Of a stretch of DNA of 64,000 nt, positions 1 through 7,801 are shown piece by piece; position 1 is the first letter of the stretch; every line of letters begins with the position of its first letter. The stretch comes from JAVKSM01 sp039583705 (GTDB taxonomy: Bacteria; Actinomycetota; Actinomycetes; Mycobacteriales; Pseudonocardiaceae). The position numbers were made by a program, and so were the translations under genes. The notes below the pieces were generated by a model. It searched no databases. It worked only from the letters and a program-made list of their open reading frames with translations, and had not been told where the DNA came from. Location: assembly GCA_039583705.1 (NCBI GenBank), contig JAVKSM010000001.1, positions 1-64,000 of the forward strand. The letters run 5' to 3'.

Positions 1-207
1 AGGTGATGGTGTGGGCGTTGCGTGGTGGGTGGGCGGTGGCCCCACCGGCAGGACGCGATGCGGGTGCTGATCGCCCACCGCACGGCGACCGTGGCGGCCA
101 CCCGCCGCGGTCGCACGCTGGTTCGTGTCGCCTTGACGTCCACGTCGCCGCCGTCGAGGTCGAGGTCGCTGTCGGCTGGGGTGGCGTAACGGGTTCGCTG
201 GGGCAGC

Positions 208-399
208 TGTGGCGACCACCCGGTCGTCAGGCGCGCTGGCGGAATACCCGGTGGCGCCGTCGCCGACGAGCGTGGTGACCGGGTAGCCGGTGGCCTCCAA
301 CGCGGCGACCGCCGGACCGGCGAGGACCGGATCGATCTCCACCGTCGTCACCCGCTCCGGCCCGAGCCGGTGCGCGAGCAGGGCGGCGTTGTAGCCGTG
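208..399 (-). pseudogene. PCMT-type methyltransferase fragment
   Basis: Read on the minus strand, this stretch encodes about 64 residues typical of the SAM-binding core of protein-L-isoaspartate O-methyltransferase (PCMT) proteins. It starts at GYNAALLAHRLG, passes VEIDPVLAG, and ends near DDRVVAT. The same core occurs intact in the methyltransferase at 19015-20214 (YNAALLAHRL, VDIDPHL, YDRIIAT). The part before GYNAALL is missing, where the divergent Nudix remnant begins, and similarity stops after VVAT. It is therefore a gene fragment. Bases 1-207 show nothing else recognisable. Assignment rests on motif reading only. Confidence 0.55.
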
Positions 400-407
400 G
401 TGAGCGG

Positions 408-797
408 GTGGTGGATGAGGCTCGCCGGCTCCGGTTGAGCATTGCGTCTGTCGAGTTGCCGGACGGAGCGCGGTTTGAGCAGTACGTGTTGCGGGTGCCG
501 AAGGCCGCGATGGTGGTGGTGGTGGTGGTGCTCAACGACCATGATCAGGTTTTGATGGTGGGGCGGCACCGGTTCATCCTGGATCGGTGGGTGCGGGAGC
601 TGCCGGGTGGCTATGTGGATTCGGACCGGGATCCGGCGCTCACGGCGGTACGTGAGGTGGAAGAAGAAACTGGATAGCGTCCGCGCGAGGTGGGGCCGCT
701 CATGGCGATGCAACCGATGGTCGGCAGCGCGGACGCCGAAAACCTGCTGTTCCTGGCGCGGGCGGAGATGACACCTGAACTCGGCAGCCCATTCTGA
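408..797 (+). pseudogene. Nudix hydrolase with nonsense codon, 3' truncated
   Basis: The reading frame encodes an N-terminal Nudix hydrolase with a run of valines in the first core strand, then the Nudix box signature: GGYVDS, a glutamate-poor spacer, and REVEEETG. The frame stops at TAG (675-677), where relatives normally have tryptophan (TGG). Downstream of the TAG the same frame continues with family-like sequence (RPREVGPLMAMQ, then ENLLFLAR) to a TGA at 795-797. So a single G-to-A change broke the gene, and the C-terminal third is also gone. The true start may lie upstream of the GTG at 408, because the frame stays open. Nudix enzymes hydrolyse nucleoside diphosphate-linked substrates; this copy is probably inactive. 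Confidence 0.7.
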
Positions 798-1267
798 CTC
801 TCGTACGTCTGCGTCCAGCCCTGCCAGGCCGGCAGTGAGCGCCTCGATCGCTTTCTGGTTGTGCGGGGTGTCCTTCTGCCCGAGATAACGCCACGTAAGA
901 CCCTGCTGCAGGATGGAGAAAGCCGGTGTGTATACTAGTACGTCCACACGGCATCTCATCATCGGGACGCTCGCTGGCAACGATAGCGGTCTTCATCGCT
1001 TCGTCCAGTTTACGGTCGGCCAACGCAGCATCCCCGATCATCGCGTGACCACGCGCCTTCTGGGCCGCGGCGAACGCTCTCAGCCCGACTGCAGTATTTC
1101 GGTCTCGTTGTGCCGCCGCGGATGCGTCGATCACGGTACCGATGTGGCCGGTCATCCAGGCCAGGTGCCCATAATAGCTCAAGACAGTGGCGATCATGGT
1201 ATGATCGCCCAGCTCGGTGGCCCACTCAGGGTGCGATCGAACCAAGCTCGTGACGTGGCAGGGAACA

Positions 1268-1278
1268 TTATTCAAAAC
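1268..1278. repeat. Left terminal inverted repeat of the IS
   Basis: TTATTCAAAAC matches the complement of the right end (2981-2991). The last codons of the transposase tail (IIWGFE, then TAA) run into this end. Confidence 0.7.
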
Positions 1279-1288
1279 CCCATATAAT

Positions 1289-2972
1289 TTAAAAGAAGAA
1301 CAACCCGCGGGCGGCGTCGAATGCGTCGCGGTAGGTCCGGTAGGGGCGACGGTAGTCGGTGTGGAGTGTGTCCTGACAAGCTGCGGTGGACTTGCCGGTG
1401 AGAGTCCGGTCGGGGTAGCGGCCAAGCGGCCCTGTAGCTGGTGGCCGGCGGAAGGAGAGATCCGACTGTCGAAGCGCCATGACAAAGTCGCCATGGGCGG
1501 CGAGCAAGTGATCGGTCCGTACGTAAGGAATCCTGTATCCGCGTCGTCAGACTACCCCGCCACGGCGGGAGACATACGGGTGCCGAGCCCCGTTCATACG
1601 GGCGAAGGCCAGGAACGGTGTGAAGACCTTGGACGAGCAGCACCAGAGACCCGTCGGCGTATTGGGAGCGGAACGATCACACAGCCCATCGTGGAACAGG
1701 AGAGATCCGTCTCGACACCGGCATCACAGGCCTGGCGGGTGCTGCCGTCGGGTGCTCCGGTAGCAGTGAAGCCTATAAGCGTGGCCCGCGAAGTGGTGGA
1801 GCGTCGAGCGGAAGTCGGAGGAGGCAGTAGTAGTGAGGATCGGCGTGGACAACAGAACCCGTCGTAGCGAAGGGCCTCTAGCTGGGTGTGCGACCGCAAC
1901 GGCCAAGACGGCGCTGACCGTCGAGGAGCCTCGCCAGCCGCTGGGACCGGTGGCCAACCCGAGTGGCGTCGGGGAATGCGGCCGGTCGACTGCCCAGGGG
2001 AAAGCCGGATGAGGGAGAACCTCATGTCCGGTTTGGGAAGGGGGAGCAGGAAACGGGGTGGAAACTACCGCGCCTGCTCCCTACTTCACAGATCCGCCAG
2101 GACTTGAAATGGGCGATGAGTCTTTCAACGGGTGCCCGCAACGCGGCGATGACTGCGTTGTTCTTCTTGTCGCCTCTGCTGAGCTCACCGCCGGGCGGTG
2201 TCTTGCGTGGGGTCACGACACCCTCGCACCCTTGGTAGCCTTTGTCGCCGATCCCGCCACCGGAGTTCCGAACGATCTCAGCGAGCGGTGTGTTGGCGAA
2301 CGCGGCGGCGTCATGAGTTTTTCCCGGCAGGGGATCGGATATATAGACCGGGTCTCCGTCGAGTACGCTGACCAGTTGGGTGTTGAATCCGGTCGTGCCG
2401 TGTGTGCGGCTCCACAACTCGTGGTGATCACCATAGGACCAGCAGGGGGTGATGGTGCCATCGACCAGGCACACCCGGCCACGGACCAGCTCGATCGCCT
2501 CCGCTACGGTCGGCACGAACTCCGCCAGGACCTCCTTCACGATCGGCACCAGCACGGTCACGATCCTCGACACGGTGGACTGTGACATCCCGCTCAGGTC
2601 GCCGAGAACCTCTTGGGTGGCGTTCTGCCGCAGATACATACAGGCGATCTCCACCGCCCGGTACAAGCCACACGCCCTCGGCCGGCCCACCTTCTTGTTC
2701 CACGGCTCGGTCAACGCCGCGTGAACACGACAGACAAGCTCCTGCATCTGCGTGAGCATCAAACCTGTAGTACGCTGGTAGCGCAACGGTCTTCCTCCGC
2801 TGGTCGATTCGGCTCTGGAAACCACATCGATACCACCGAGGGAGACCGTTGCCCCGCCGACACGCCGAGCGGCGGTCACAATACTGTTGAGGATGATCCT
2901 CCGACCACCGCTCGCCCAGGCGCCATCCCACGCGAAATCCATGACACGGACGCAGACTATTCTTCTTGTCAA
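1289..2972 (-). pseudogene. IS5-family DDE transposase, interrupted by a group II intron
   Basis: The main part, above 2090, has an N-terminal helix-turn-helix (SGMSQSTVSRIV) and a DDE_Tnp_4-like catalytic domain: VDGTITP (first Asp), DPLPGKTHDAAAF (second Asp) and PVERLIAHFKSWR (Glu). It is cut after ...SWRI by the intron at 1366-2089. Beyond the intron the C-terminus continues as HTDYRRPYRTYRDAFDAA and GLFFF. Joining base 2090 to base 1365 gives SWRI-F-HTDYRR in one frame. There is also a TAA at 1289-1291 just before IIWGFE, which looks like a serine codon (TCA) mutated to stop and would remove seven residues. The exact start is uncertain; the frame is open from 2972. The intron is antisense to this gene, so splicing could not repair its mRNA. 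Confidence 0.8.
1366..2089 (+). mobile_element. ORF-less group II intron (724 nt)
   Basis: The 5' end reads GTGTG (consensus GUGYG) and the 3' end CTACTTCAC, close to the end of the Lactococcus Ll.LtrB intron. Domain V lies at about 2002-2034: AGC triad at 2003-2005, a stem capped by a small purine loop, and a closing GTCCGGTTT. Domain VI follows with a 9-bp stem (GGGAGCAGG near 2042-2050 with CCTGCTCCC near 2073-2081). Removing exactly 1366-2089 restores the IS transposase frame, which fixes both boundaries. No reverse-transcriptase/maturase frame is present, so mobility or assisted splicing would need a protein supplied elsewhere. Subclass was not determined; the tail looks mitochondrial-like (ML). 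Confidence 0.85.
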
Positions 2973-2980
2973 TCAAATGA

Positions 2981-2991
2981 GTTTTGAATAA
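2981..2991. repeat. Right terminal inverted repeat of the IS
   Basis: GTTTTGAATAA is the complement of the left end at 1268-1278. It sits just upstream of the transposase frame. Confidence 0.7.
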
Positions 2992-3547
2992 CCTTCAGTG
3001 TCCCCCGTACTGGCATACAACAGCCGAGGAATTGTCCCCATTGCTGCATAACATCGAGCACCTTGCAGCCGGTCACCGTCGTCAGGGATGAAAACGTCAG
3101 AAGATGGCGCTGACATTCTTAACGAGGCGACCAGCCCGTGACCGGACGCGTCAGCCGTTTGTGGGAGTGGGGCAGTGGGTCCGCGAAACCACCGCAGGTG
3201 CTGCGGGACACCCAACGCATCGCATCACCGCCCCAGACGTTCCAGGTCGCTGACGGGCCGTCGGGCGCGTTCAAGGATGCTGACCTGGCTCGGAGTGAGC
3301 TGGAGCCACTCAGCAGGGTCGTCTGCGGCAGCGTGGGAGTGTGCGCCCGCCGATACGCCAGGAAAAGCCGCCCGACGTGGCGGGCGGCGATCGCGTCGGC
3401 GATCTCGGATCGCTGCCAGAACTCCGCCCGCTGGACCGGCGCCTTCCCCGAGACCACCGCTGCTGCCACACAGGGTCGACACTGAGCGCCGCGGTTGTCG
3501 GCGGACAATATCGCGTCACAGGTGCGGCATCGCGTACGGGTACCCAT

Positions 3548-3897
3548 CGCTTCCCCTCCGGAATGGTATCGATGTGCAGTGTAGCGGGCCGTTAGGCCGC
3601 AGACATCTACCCATCGTCACCGCCGATAACCTCATTTGACGGCTGGTATTGAGGTGCCCCTTATCCACACGAGAACACAGTAGACACGGGTGACGGCTTC
3701 CCGGCACAACAGGTGTGTCACCCCGGTCAACTCTTGGTACTATACAACGCCGGCCCAGCACGAGGGGGTGCGCTGCGCGTGTGGGACTACTGTTGGGTGA
3801 TCTCTACCGGGGTTCGACCGGGAGTTGCTGCGGCGGGGGCGCGGGGCCGGCGCAGCAGCAGGGCGGCGGATCATCGCAGAGGGAAGGGCGGAACGGC
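3548..3897. other. Intergenic region between regulator remnant and sensor gene
   Basis: No convincing gene is seen in these 350 bases. The region must hold the promoters for the divergent broken regulator (minus strand) and the sensor gene (plus strand). A TACTATAC-like -10 candidate lies near 3737-3745, without a clear -35. A Shine-Dalgarno-like GGAAGGG precedes the ATG at 3898. Confidence 0.4.
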
Positions 3898-5040
3898 ATG
3901 CCGGATGAGACATGTTCAAGACTTACCAGACGAAGTACCGTGAAAGCACTTGACAAGGATGCCCATCCGGTACGATTCGCACTCGTCACTTCGGCCGGCA
4001 GCAGCTTGGTGGTCGCTGCGATAATTTCTGGCATCGATCAGATTCTGAATAATCGCTTTCTGATGCATCAGTTCCCCTTGTGGGTTTTTCTGTTGCTAGG
4101 AACAGTTGGTATTTACGTTACAGGCATGGCTCTACACCTTAAACAGAATGGTCAGGACACCAGGCGGGGTGGCCAGGTCTTCCTCATTCTATGCGCCTTC
4201 ACCGAGAAACGTTGGGTCGCAGGACTCATCCTTGAGGTTCTCAATTCGCTAGATAGGCGTGGGCTCGATCTCGTACTGAAGACCCCCGAACGAGACTATG
4301 TTCATTTCGGACAAGTGCGTCATCTTCAAAACTTGAAAAGGTGCCGGCGTAGGTATGTCGGAGGAATTATAAGTCCAGCCGAACCAGAATTACTGCGACC
4401 CGACGTGAAGGCTTTCTGCGAATCGGTCAGCTATCCAGTCGTTTTTATTGATATCGCTCCATTCGAAGCAGCCGAGGACTATCCTGCCGGTACCGCCTTC
4501 GTGGGATATGCTTCTGAGGACATTGGGCGTTGCGCCGCGGACTACGTGGCGGAGCACGCCAAGAAGTCGCGCATCCTCTGCCCTGGAGTGTTAGTGATAG
4601 GAAGCAAGCTACACATCGGGCGCCAAGCAGAGTTTACCAATCGCCTTAAGGTTAGGTTTCAGTATGTAGACTTCACAATCGACGAAACCGGCAACTATGA
4701 CAGGGCGCGCGCCCGTGATATAGTACACAAGAATCTTCAATCGAGAGAATATGTCCCAAATTATATATTTTGCACAAACAACGAAATGGCTTTAGGCGCA
4801 GTCGATGCTCTGAGTATTGCCGACCTTGGAAACGATGGGTCGGTTGTGGTTGTCGGTGTCGACGGTATACCAGAAGCCAGAGCCCTCATCGATTCACAAA
4901 AGAGCCCACTTCGTGCCACGGTCGTCCAGGATTCCTGTCGCATGACCGAGATAGCGACAGACCTACTCCACAAGGCGATGCAAGGAAACCATATCACGAA
5001 ATTAAATTATCTCGATCCTTGCATCTACAGCAAAAACTGA
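3898..5040 (+). CDS. Membrane-anchored periplasmic-binding-protein-like sensor domain protein
   Basis: This 380-aa protein starts at ATG 3898 behind GGAAGGG; the upstream open frame is Arg/Gly-rich filler. Two hydrophobic segments lie near residues 25-47 (SSLVVAAIISGI) and 58-80 (WVFLLLGTVGIYV). They are followed by about 290 residues of the type 1 periplasmic-binding/LacI sensor fold. Family cues are VVFIDIAPF, GTAFVGYASEDIGR, FCTNNEMALGAVDAL and VVVGVDGIPEA. No HTH and no signal peptide are visible, so it is not a LacI repressor or a free binding protein. With two TM helices the sensor domain could face the cytoplasm. Base composition is markedly more AT-rich than the flanks, with many A/T-ending codons, suggesting horizontal transfer. 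No partner gene is adjacent, and its ligand and output are unknown. Confidence 0.75.
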   Translation: MPDETCSRLTRRSTVKALDKDAHPVRFALVTSAGSSLVVAAIISGIDQILNNRFLMHQFPLWVFLLLGTVGIYVTGMALHLKQNGQDTRRGGQVFLILCAFTEKRWVAGLILEVLNSLDRRGLDLVLKTPERDYVHFGQVRHLQNLKRCRRRYVGGIISPAEPELLRPDVKAFCESVSYPVVFIDIAPFEAAEDYPAGTAFVGYASEDIGRCAADYVAEHAKKSRILCPGVLVIGSKLHIGRQAEFTNRLKVRFQYVDFTIDETGNYDRARARDIVHKNLQSREYVPNYIFCTNNEMALGAVDALSIADLGNDGSVVVVGVDGIPEARALIDSQKSPLRATVVQDSCRMTEIATDLLHKAMQGNHITKLNYLDPCIYSKN

Positions 5041-5122
5041 AACAGGAGGGCAGCCGACTGAGCCAACGTGACCGGCCGTCAACTGTGGGGAACAGACAGC
5101 TCGCTTTCGCGAACCCATGGCG

Positions 5123-5935
5123 TCATCGGCCGTCGATGTCGACGATGAGCCAGTGGCCGTTGACCCGCTGCATGGTGACGGTCATGGCACCGGCTGTGTC
5201 TCCGCTCTGGCCGGTGTCGATGCGGTCGGTGTGGAACTGGACGAAAGCCACCACGACCGCGTGGTCGCCCTCGATGACGTTGGCGCCGGAGGCCAGGACG
5301 GTGGCGGTCTGGCGCACCTTCTGCTGCGCGGACAGCGCCCGCACCTGGCCGAAGGTGGCCGCGTAGTCGCTCGCGAACTTGCCGGTCGTCAGCTTCTTGG
5401 CCGCGGCCAAGGTGTCGTTGAGCTTGGCGTAGTCGAAGGTGTAGATGGTCTGCAGCGCCGTCGTGGTCTCCCCGAGAAGCTGTTGGGTGGCGGGCACGTC
5501 GACCAGGGCGGTGTTGGCGGTGTCGACCGGGGTGCCGGCGTGCCCGACCACCGCGAAGGCGGTGGCGAGCCCCGCGGCGATGACGAAGACCAGCGAGAGC
5601 GCGGCCGGAAGCAGCCACCCGCGCAGCTTCCGTAGCCTGCCGGACCTGGACGGGGTGTCCGCCGGCTCGCCGGACGGGGTGAGCGCCGGCCCGGCATCGG
5701 CCGTCCGGCCAGCGTCCACGGCGGTAGAACTGTCCACGGCGGTAGAACTGTCCACGGCGGCGGCGCTGGCCAGGTGCTCGCCATCCGGGACCGCGCCGTC
5801 CGAGGCAGGGTCCCTCCCGGTCGTCGCGGCCGGGGCCGGCGGCTCAGGGTGGTGTGCCGCGCCGGCGACCCGGGGACGGCGGGCAGGCTGGGGGGGCGTG
5901 GCGGGTTGCGCCCGGCCGCGGCGCGTCGAGGGCAT
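5123..5935 (-). CDS. Mce-associated membrane protein (second, distal gene)
   Basis: The ATG at 5935 is preceded by GAGGAGG at ideal spacing and lies 11 bases after the stop of the upstream Mce-associated gene, so it is chosen over in-frame codons further upstream. The product (270 aa) has a long Pro/Ala/Thr-rich N-terminus, one TM helix (AALSLVFVIAAGLATAFAVV) and an extracytoplasmic Mas-type domain ending VNGHWLIVDIDGR. An 18-bp tandem repeat encodes VDSSTA twice in the linker. Mce-associated proteins are thought to stabilise the MCE lipid-transport complex. It is the last gene of the mce operon. Confidence 0.8.
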   Translation of the reverse strand: MPSTRRGRAQPATPPQPARRPRVAGAAHHPEPPAPAATTGRDPASDGAVPDGEHLASAAAVDSSTAVDSSTAVDAGRTADAGPALTPSGEPADTPSRSGRLRKLRGWLLPAALSLVFVIAAGLATAFAVVGHAGTPVDTANTALVDVPATQQLLGETTTALQTIYTFDYAKLNDTLAAAKKLTTGKFASDYAATFGQVRALSAQQKVRQTATVLASGANVIEGDHAVVVAFVQFHTDRIDTGQSGDTAGAMTVTMQRVNGHWLIVDIDGR

Positions 5936-5946
5936 GTCCAACCTCC

Positions 5947-6495
5947 TCAGGATTGGCCCGTGACGGGGCCGGCGGCGTTGGCCTTCCACCCCTCTGGGGT
6001 GCGCTGCAACTGGATCTGGTCGAGCTCGCGCTTCGTCGTGGGCTTTCCGCCGTCCGGGGTGACGACGACGTCGACGGCCAGGATTGCCTTGGCGGTACCA
6101 GCGGTGGGGTCGAACTGGGTCAGCGCATCATGCTTCACCGTGGCGGTATCGGTGACCTTTGCCTGCTGGAACGTCGTGACAAGCGTGGCGTGCTGTTGGC
6201 GGAAGTCCTGCAGCAGCGGACCCGTCGCCGAGTCCTCCCAACGTTGCAGGTCGGCCTGGACGGAGTTCGAGCTCATGGTCCTGAGGTTGATCGCGATTTG
6301 GACAGCGTCACGCAGCGCCTCGTCCCGCTGCACCGCCGCCACCGCGGCCGGACGCGAGGACTGGTACCAGGCCCAGCCGAAGTATGCTGCAGCGGCCACC
6401 GCGAGCACGGCGAAAACCGCGACGACCGGCGTCAGCACCCGCGGCGGCGCTGGGGGCGGGACGTCCGATGTCTTTCGATCACGCGTCAGCAGCAT
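5947..6495 (-). CDS. Mce-associated membrane protein (first gene)
   Basis: This 182-aa protein has a short cytoplasmic N-terminus, a single TM helix (VVAVFAVLAVAAAAYFGWAW) and an extracytoplasmic domain of the Mas type. It contains the DFRQQHATLVTTFQQAKV helix and strands such as ILAVDVVVTPDGG. It sits about 110 bases after mceF and is followed closely by a second Mas protein, the usual order at the distal end of actinobacterial mce operons. The role is inferred from position and architecture: an accessory subunit of the MCE transporter at the cell envelope. Confidence 0.8.
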   Translation of the reverse strand: MLLTRDRKTSDVPPPAPPRVLTPVVAVFAVLAVAAAAYFGWAWYQSSRPAAVAAVQRDEALRDAVQIAINLRTMSSNSVQADLQRWEDSATGPLLQDFRQQHATLVTTFQQAKVTDTATVKHDALTQFDPTAGTAKAILAVDVVVTPDGGKPTTKRELDQIQLQRTPEGWKANAAGPVTGQS

Positions 6496-6604
6496 GGTGC
6501 TCCAGCGTAGGCCACCTGGTCAGGGGGCTTGCGGGGCGGTCCTGCGGTCAGCCGGTGGGAACAGCCCGGCGGCCGGCGGGACGGTTCCGACGGGCTGGAT
6601 GGCG

Positions 6605-7801
6605 TCATCGAGAGCCGCCCACCGGGAACGCCGGCGGCGGCTGCTGGCTGTCGGGCACTCGTGGTGGCGCGCCGGGCGGTGCTGCTCCCGCCACACCCCG
6701 GTAGGGGGCGTTCTGGGCGCCGCGGACATCGGTCGGGTTGCCCCGCGCCGCCGCGCAGTGCGCCTCGGTGTTCAGCGGCGCTGGCGACGTGTCGGTTCCC
6801 GGGCGGATCTCGGTGCCCTGGTAGCCGGCGGTGCACGGCGGCGGGTTGAACAAGTTGACTACCAGCCCGAAGTGCGCGAACCCATCCCCTGGCAGCACCG
6901 CGAGTGCCGCTCCGGTGACCGCCGGGTAGGTCACCAGAAGCTGCTCGATGCCGGTGGTCCGGGTGATGGCGACGTCCGAGACGGTCAGCAGGTTGGCGAT
7001 CAACGTGCCGAGGTCCGGGCCGAAGTCGTGGAACAGACCGCTGAGCTGGTCCCCGGCCAGTGGGGCCTGCTCGACCAACCGGCGCAGGCTCGGGTCGTCG
7101 GCGGCGAGTTGCTGGGCGAAGATGTGCAGGTCGCGGCTGAACGACTCGATGTCGGAGGCCTGCTGGTTCTGGGTCGCCAGCACCGTCCGGCCGTCGTGGA
7201 GCAGAGCGAGCGTCTGCGGCAGGTTGGCGCTCGCCATGTCGGTGAGCGCGCTGGCCGAGTCCAGCAGCCGCTGCAACTCGCCTCCGGTGCCCGCGAACGC
7301 GGTGCCCAGCTCGTTGACGACCGTCCGCAACTGCGGCAGCGGCACCGACGCGACCAGCCCGTTGACGTCGGAGAGTAGCTGCTGCACCGGGATCGGGGTG
7401 GCGGTGTGGGACATCGGTATCACCGACCCGTCGGTGAGGTACGGGCCCGCGGTGGTGTCCGGGCGCAGGTCGACGTACTGCTCACCAACCGCCGAGCGGT
7501 CCGCCACCACGGCCTTCGTGCTGGCCGGGATATGAGGCGTGCCGGGGTCGATCGCCAGGTCGGCCTCCACCCCGCCAGGGATGAGGTGCAGGGCACCGAC
7601 CTTCCCCACCGTGACGCCCCGATAGGTCACCTCGGCGCGGGTGAAGATGCCGCCGGAGTCCGCGAGCTGCATCTTCACGGTGTAGCCGGACCGTCCGACA
7701 AGGCTACCCAGCCCGATGTAACGCACGCCGACGTAGCCGATCCCCACCAGCGCGATGACGACGAAGACCACCACCTGGACCGTGACCCGACGGGTGATCA
7801 C
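6605..7801 (-). CDS. mceF: MCE family protein MceF
   Basis: This 398-aa protein has an N-terminal TM anchor (VQVVVFVVIALVGIGYVGV), the MCE/MlaD domain (YTVKMQLADSGGIFTRAEV, YRGVTVGKV, GEQYVDLRP) and a long helical region (about residues 130-300), then a Pro-rich tail. It is sixth and last in the mceA-F series. Start GTG 7801 overlaps the mceE stop by GTGA, implying translational coupling. MceA-F subunits assemble into a hetero-hexameric tube that carries lipids across the periplasm-like space. Confidence 0.9.
   Translation of the reverse strand: MITRRVTVQVVVFVVIALVGIGYVGVRYIGLGSLVGRSGYTVKMQLADSGGIFTRAEVTYRGVTVGKVGALHLIPGGVEADLAIDPGTPHIPASTKAVVADRSAVGEQYVDLRPDTTAGPYLTDGSVIPMSHTATPIPVQQLLSDVNGLVASVPLPQLRTVVNELGTAFAGTGGELQRLLDSASALTDMASANLPQTLALLHDGRTVLATQNQQASDIESFSRDLHIFAQQLAADDPSLRRLVEQAPLAGDQLSGLFHDFGPDLGTLIANLLTVSDVAITRTTGIEQLLVTYPAVTGAALAVLPGDGFAHFGLVVNLFNPPPCTAGYQGTEIRPGTDTSPAPLNTEAHCAAARGNPTDVRGAQNAPYRGVAGAAPPGAPPRVPDSQQPPPAFPVGGSR

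Larger units (their letters stand above)
1268..2991 (-). mobile_element. IS5-family insertion sequence carrying a nested group II intron
   Basis: The element is bounded by matching 11-bp terminal inverted repeats, TTATTCAAAAC at 1268-1278 and its complement at 2981-2991. It encodes one DDE transposase on the minus strand. Net length without the intron is about 1.0 kb, normal for IS5-type elements. No clear target-site duplication is visible: flanks read ...GAACA and CCTTCA. It lies inside the zinc-ribbon/XRE/TPR pseudogene, whose halves flank it on both sides in the same orientation. Confidence 0.8.
790..3547 (-). pseudogene. Zinc-ribbon/XRE/TPR regulator, frameshifted and split by an IS
   Basis: The gene starts at ATG 3547 with an N-terminal zinc ribbon (CRTCDAIL, then CRPCVAA). 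It continues as an XRE-type helix-turn-helix (LTPSQVSILERA, then SDLERLGR, then GVPQHLRWF), but these pieces lie in different frames. Shifts fall near 3315 and near 3240. The gene is then interrupted by the IS at 1268-2991. The C-terminal TPR-like part resumes below 1267 (ATVLSYYGHLAWMTG, ERPDDEMP) with another frameshift near 950 (YTPAFSILQQGLTWRYLG). The original product would be an actinomycete DNA-binding regulator with a tetratricopeptide-like sensor region. It is clearly non-functional now. Confidence 0.75.

Noticed and set aside
348..980. Minus-strand frame with a run of seven histidines
   Set aside because: It is the antisense of the valine run (GTG repeats) in the Nudix remnant; only its lower part overlaps real TPR coding sequence, which is annotated as a pseudogene.
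1217..1867. 216-aa plus-strand frame across the intron 5' half
   Set aside because: It crosses the intron boundary and shows no reverse-transcriptase or maturase motif; the region is ribozyme sequence.
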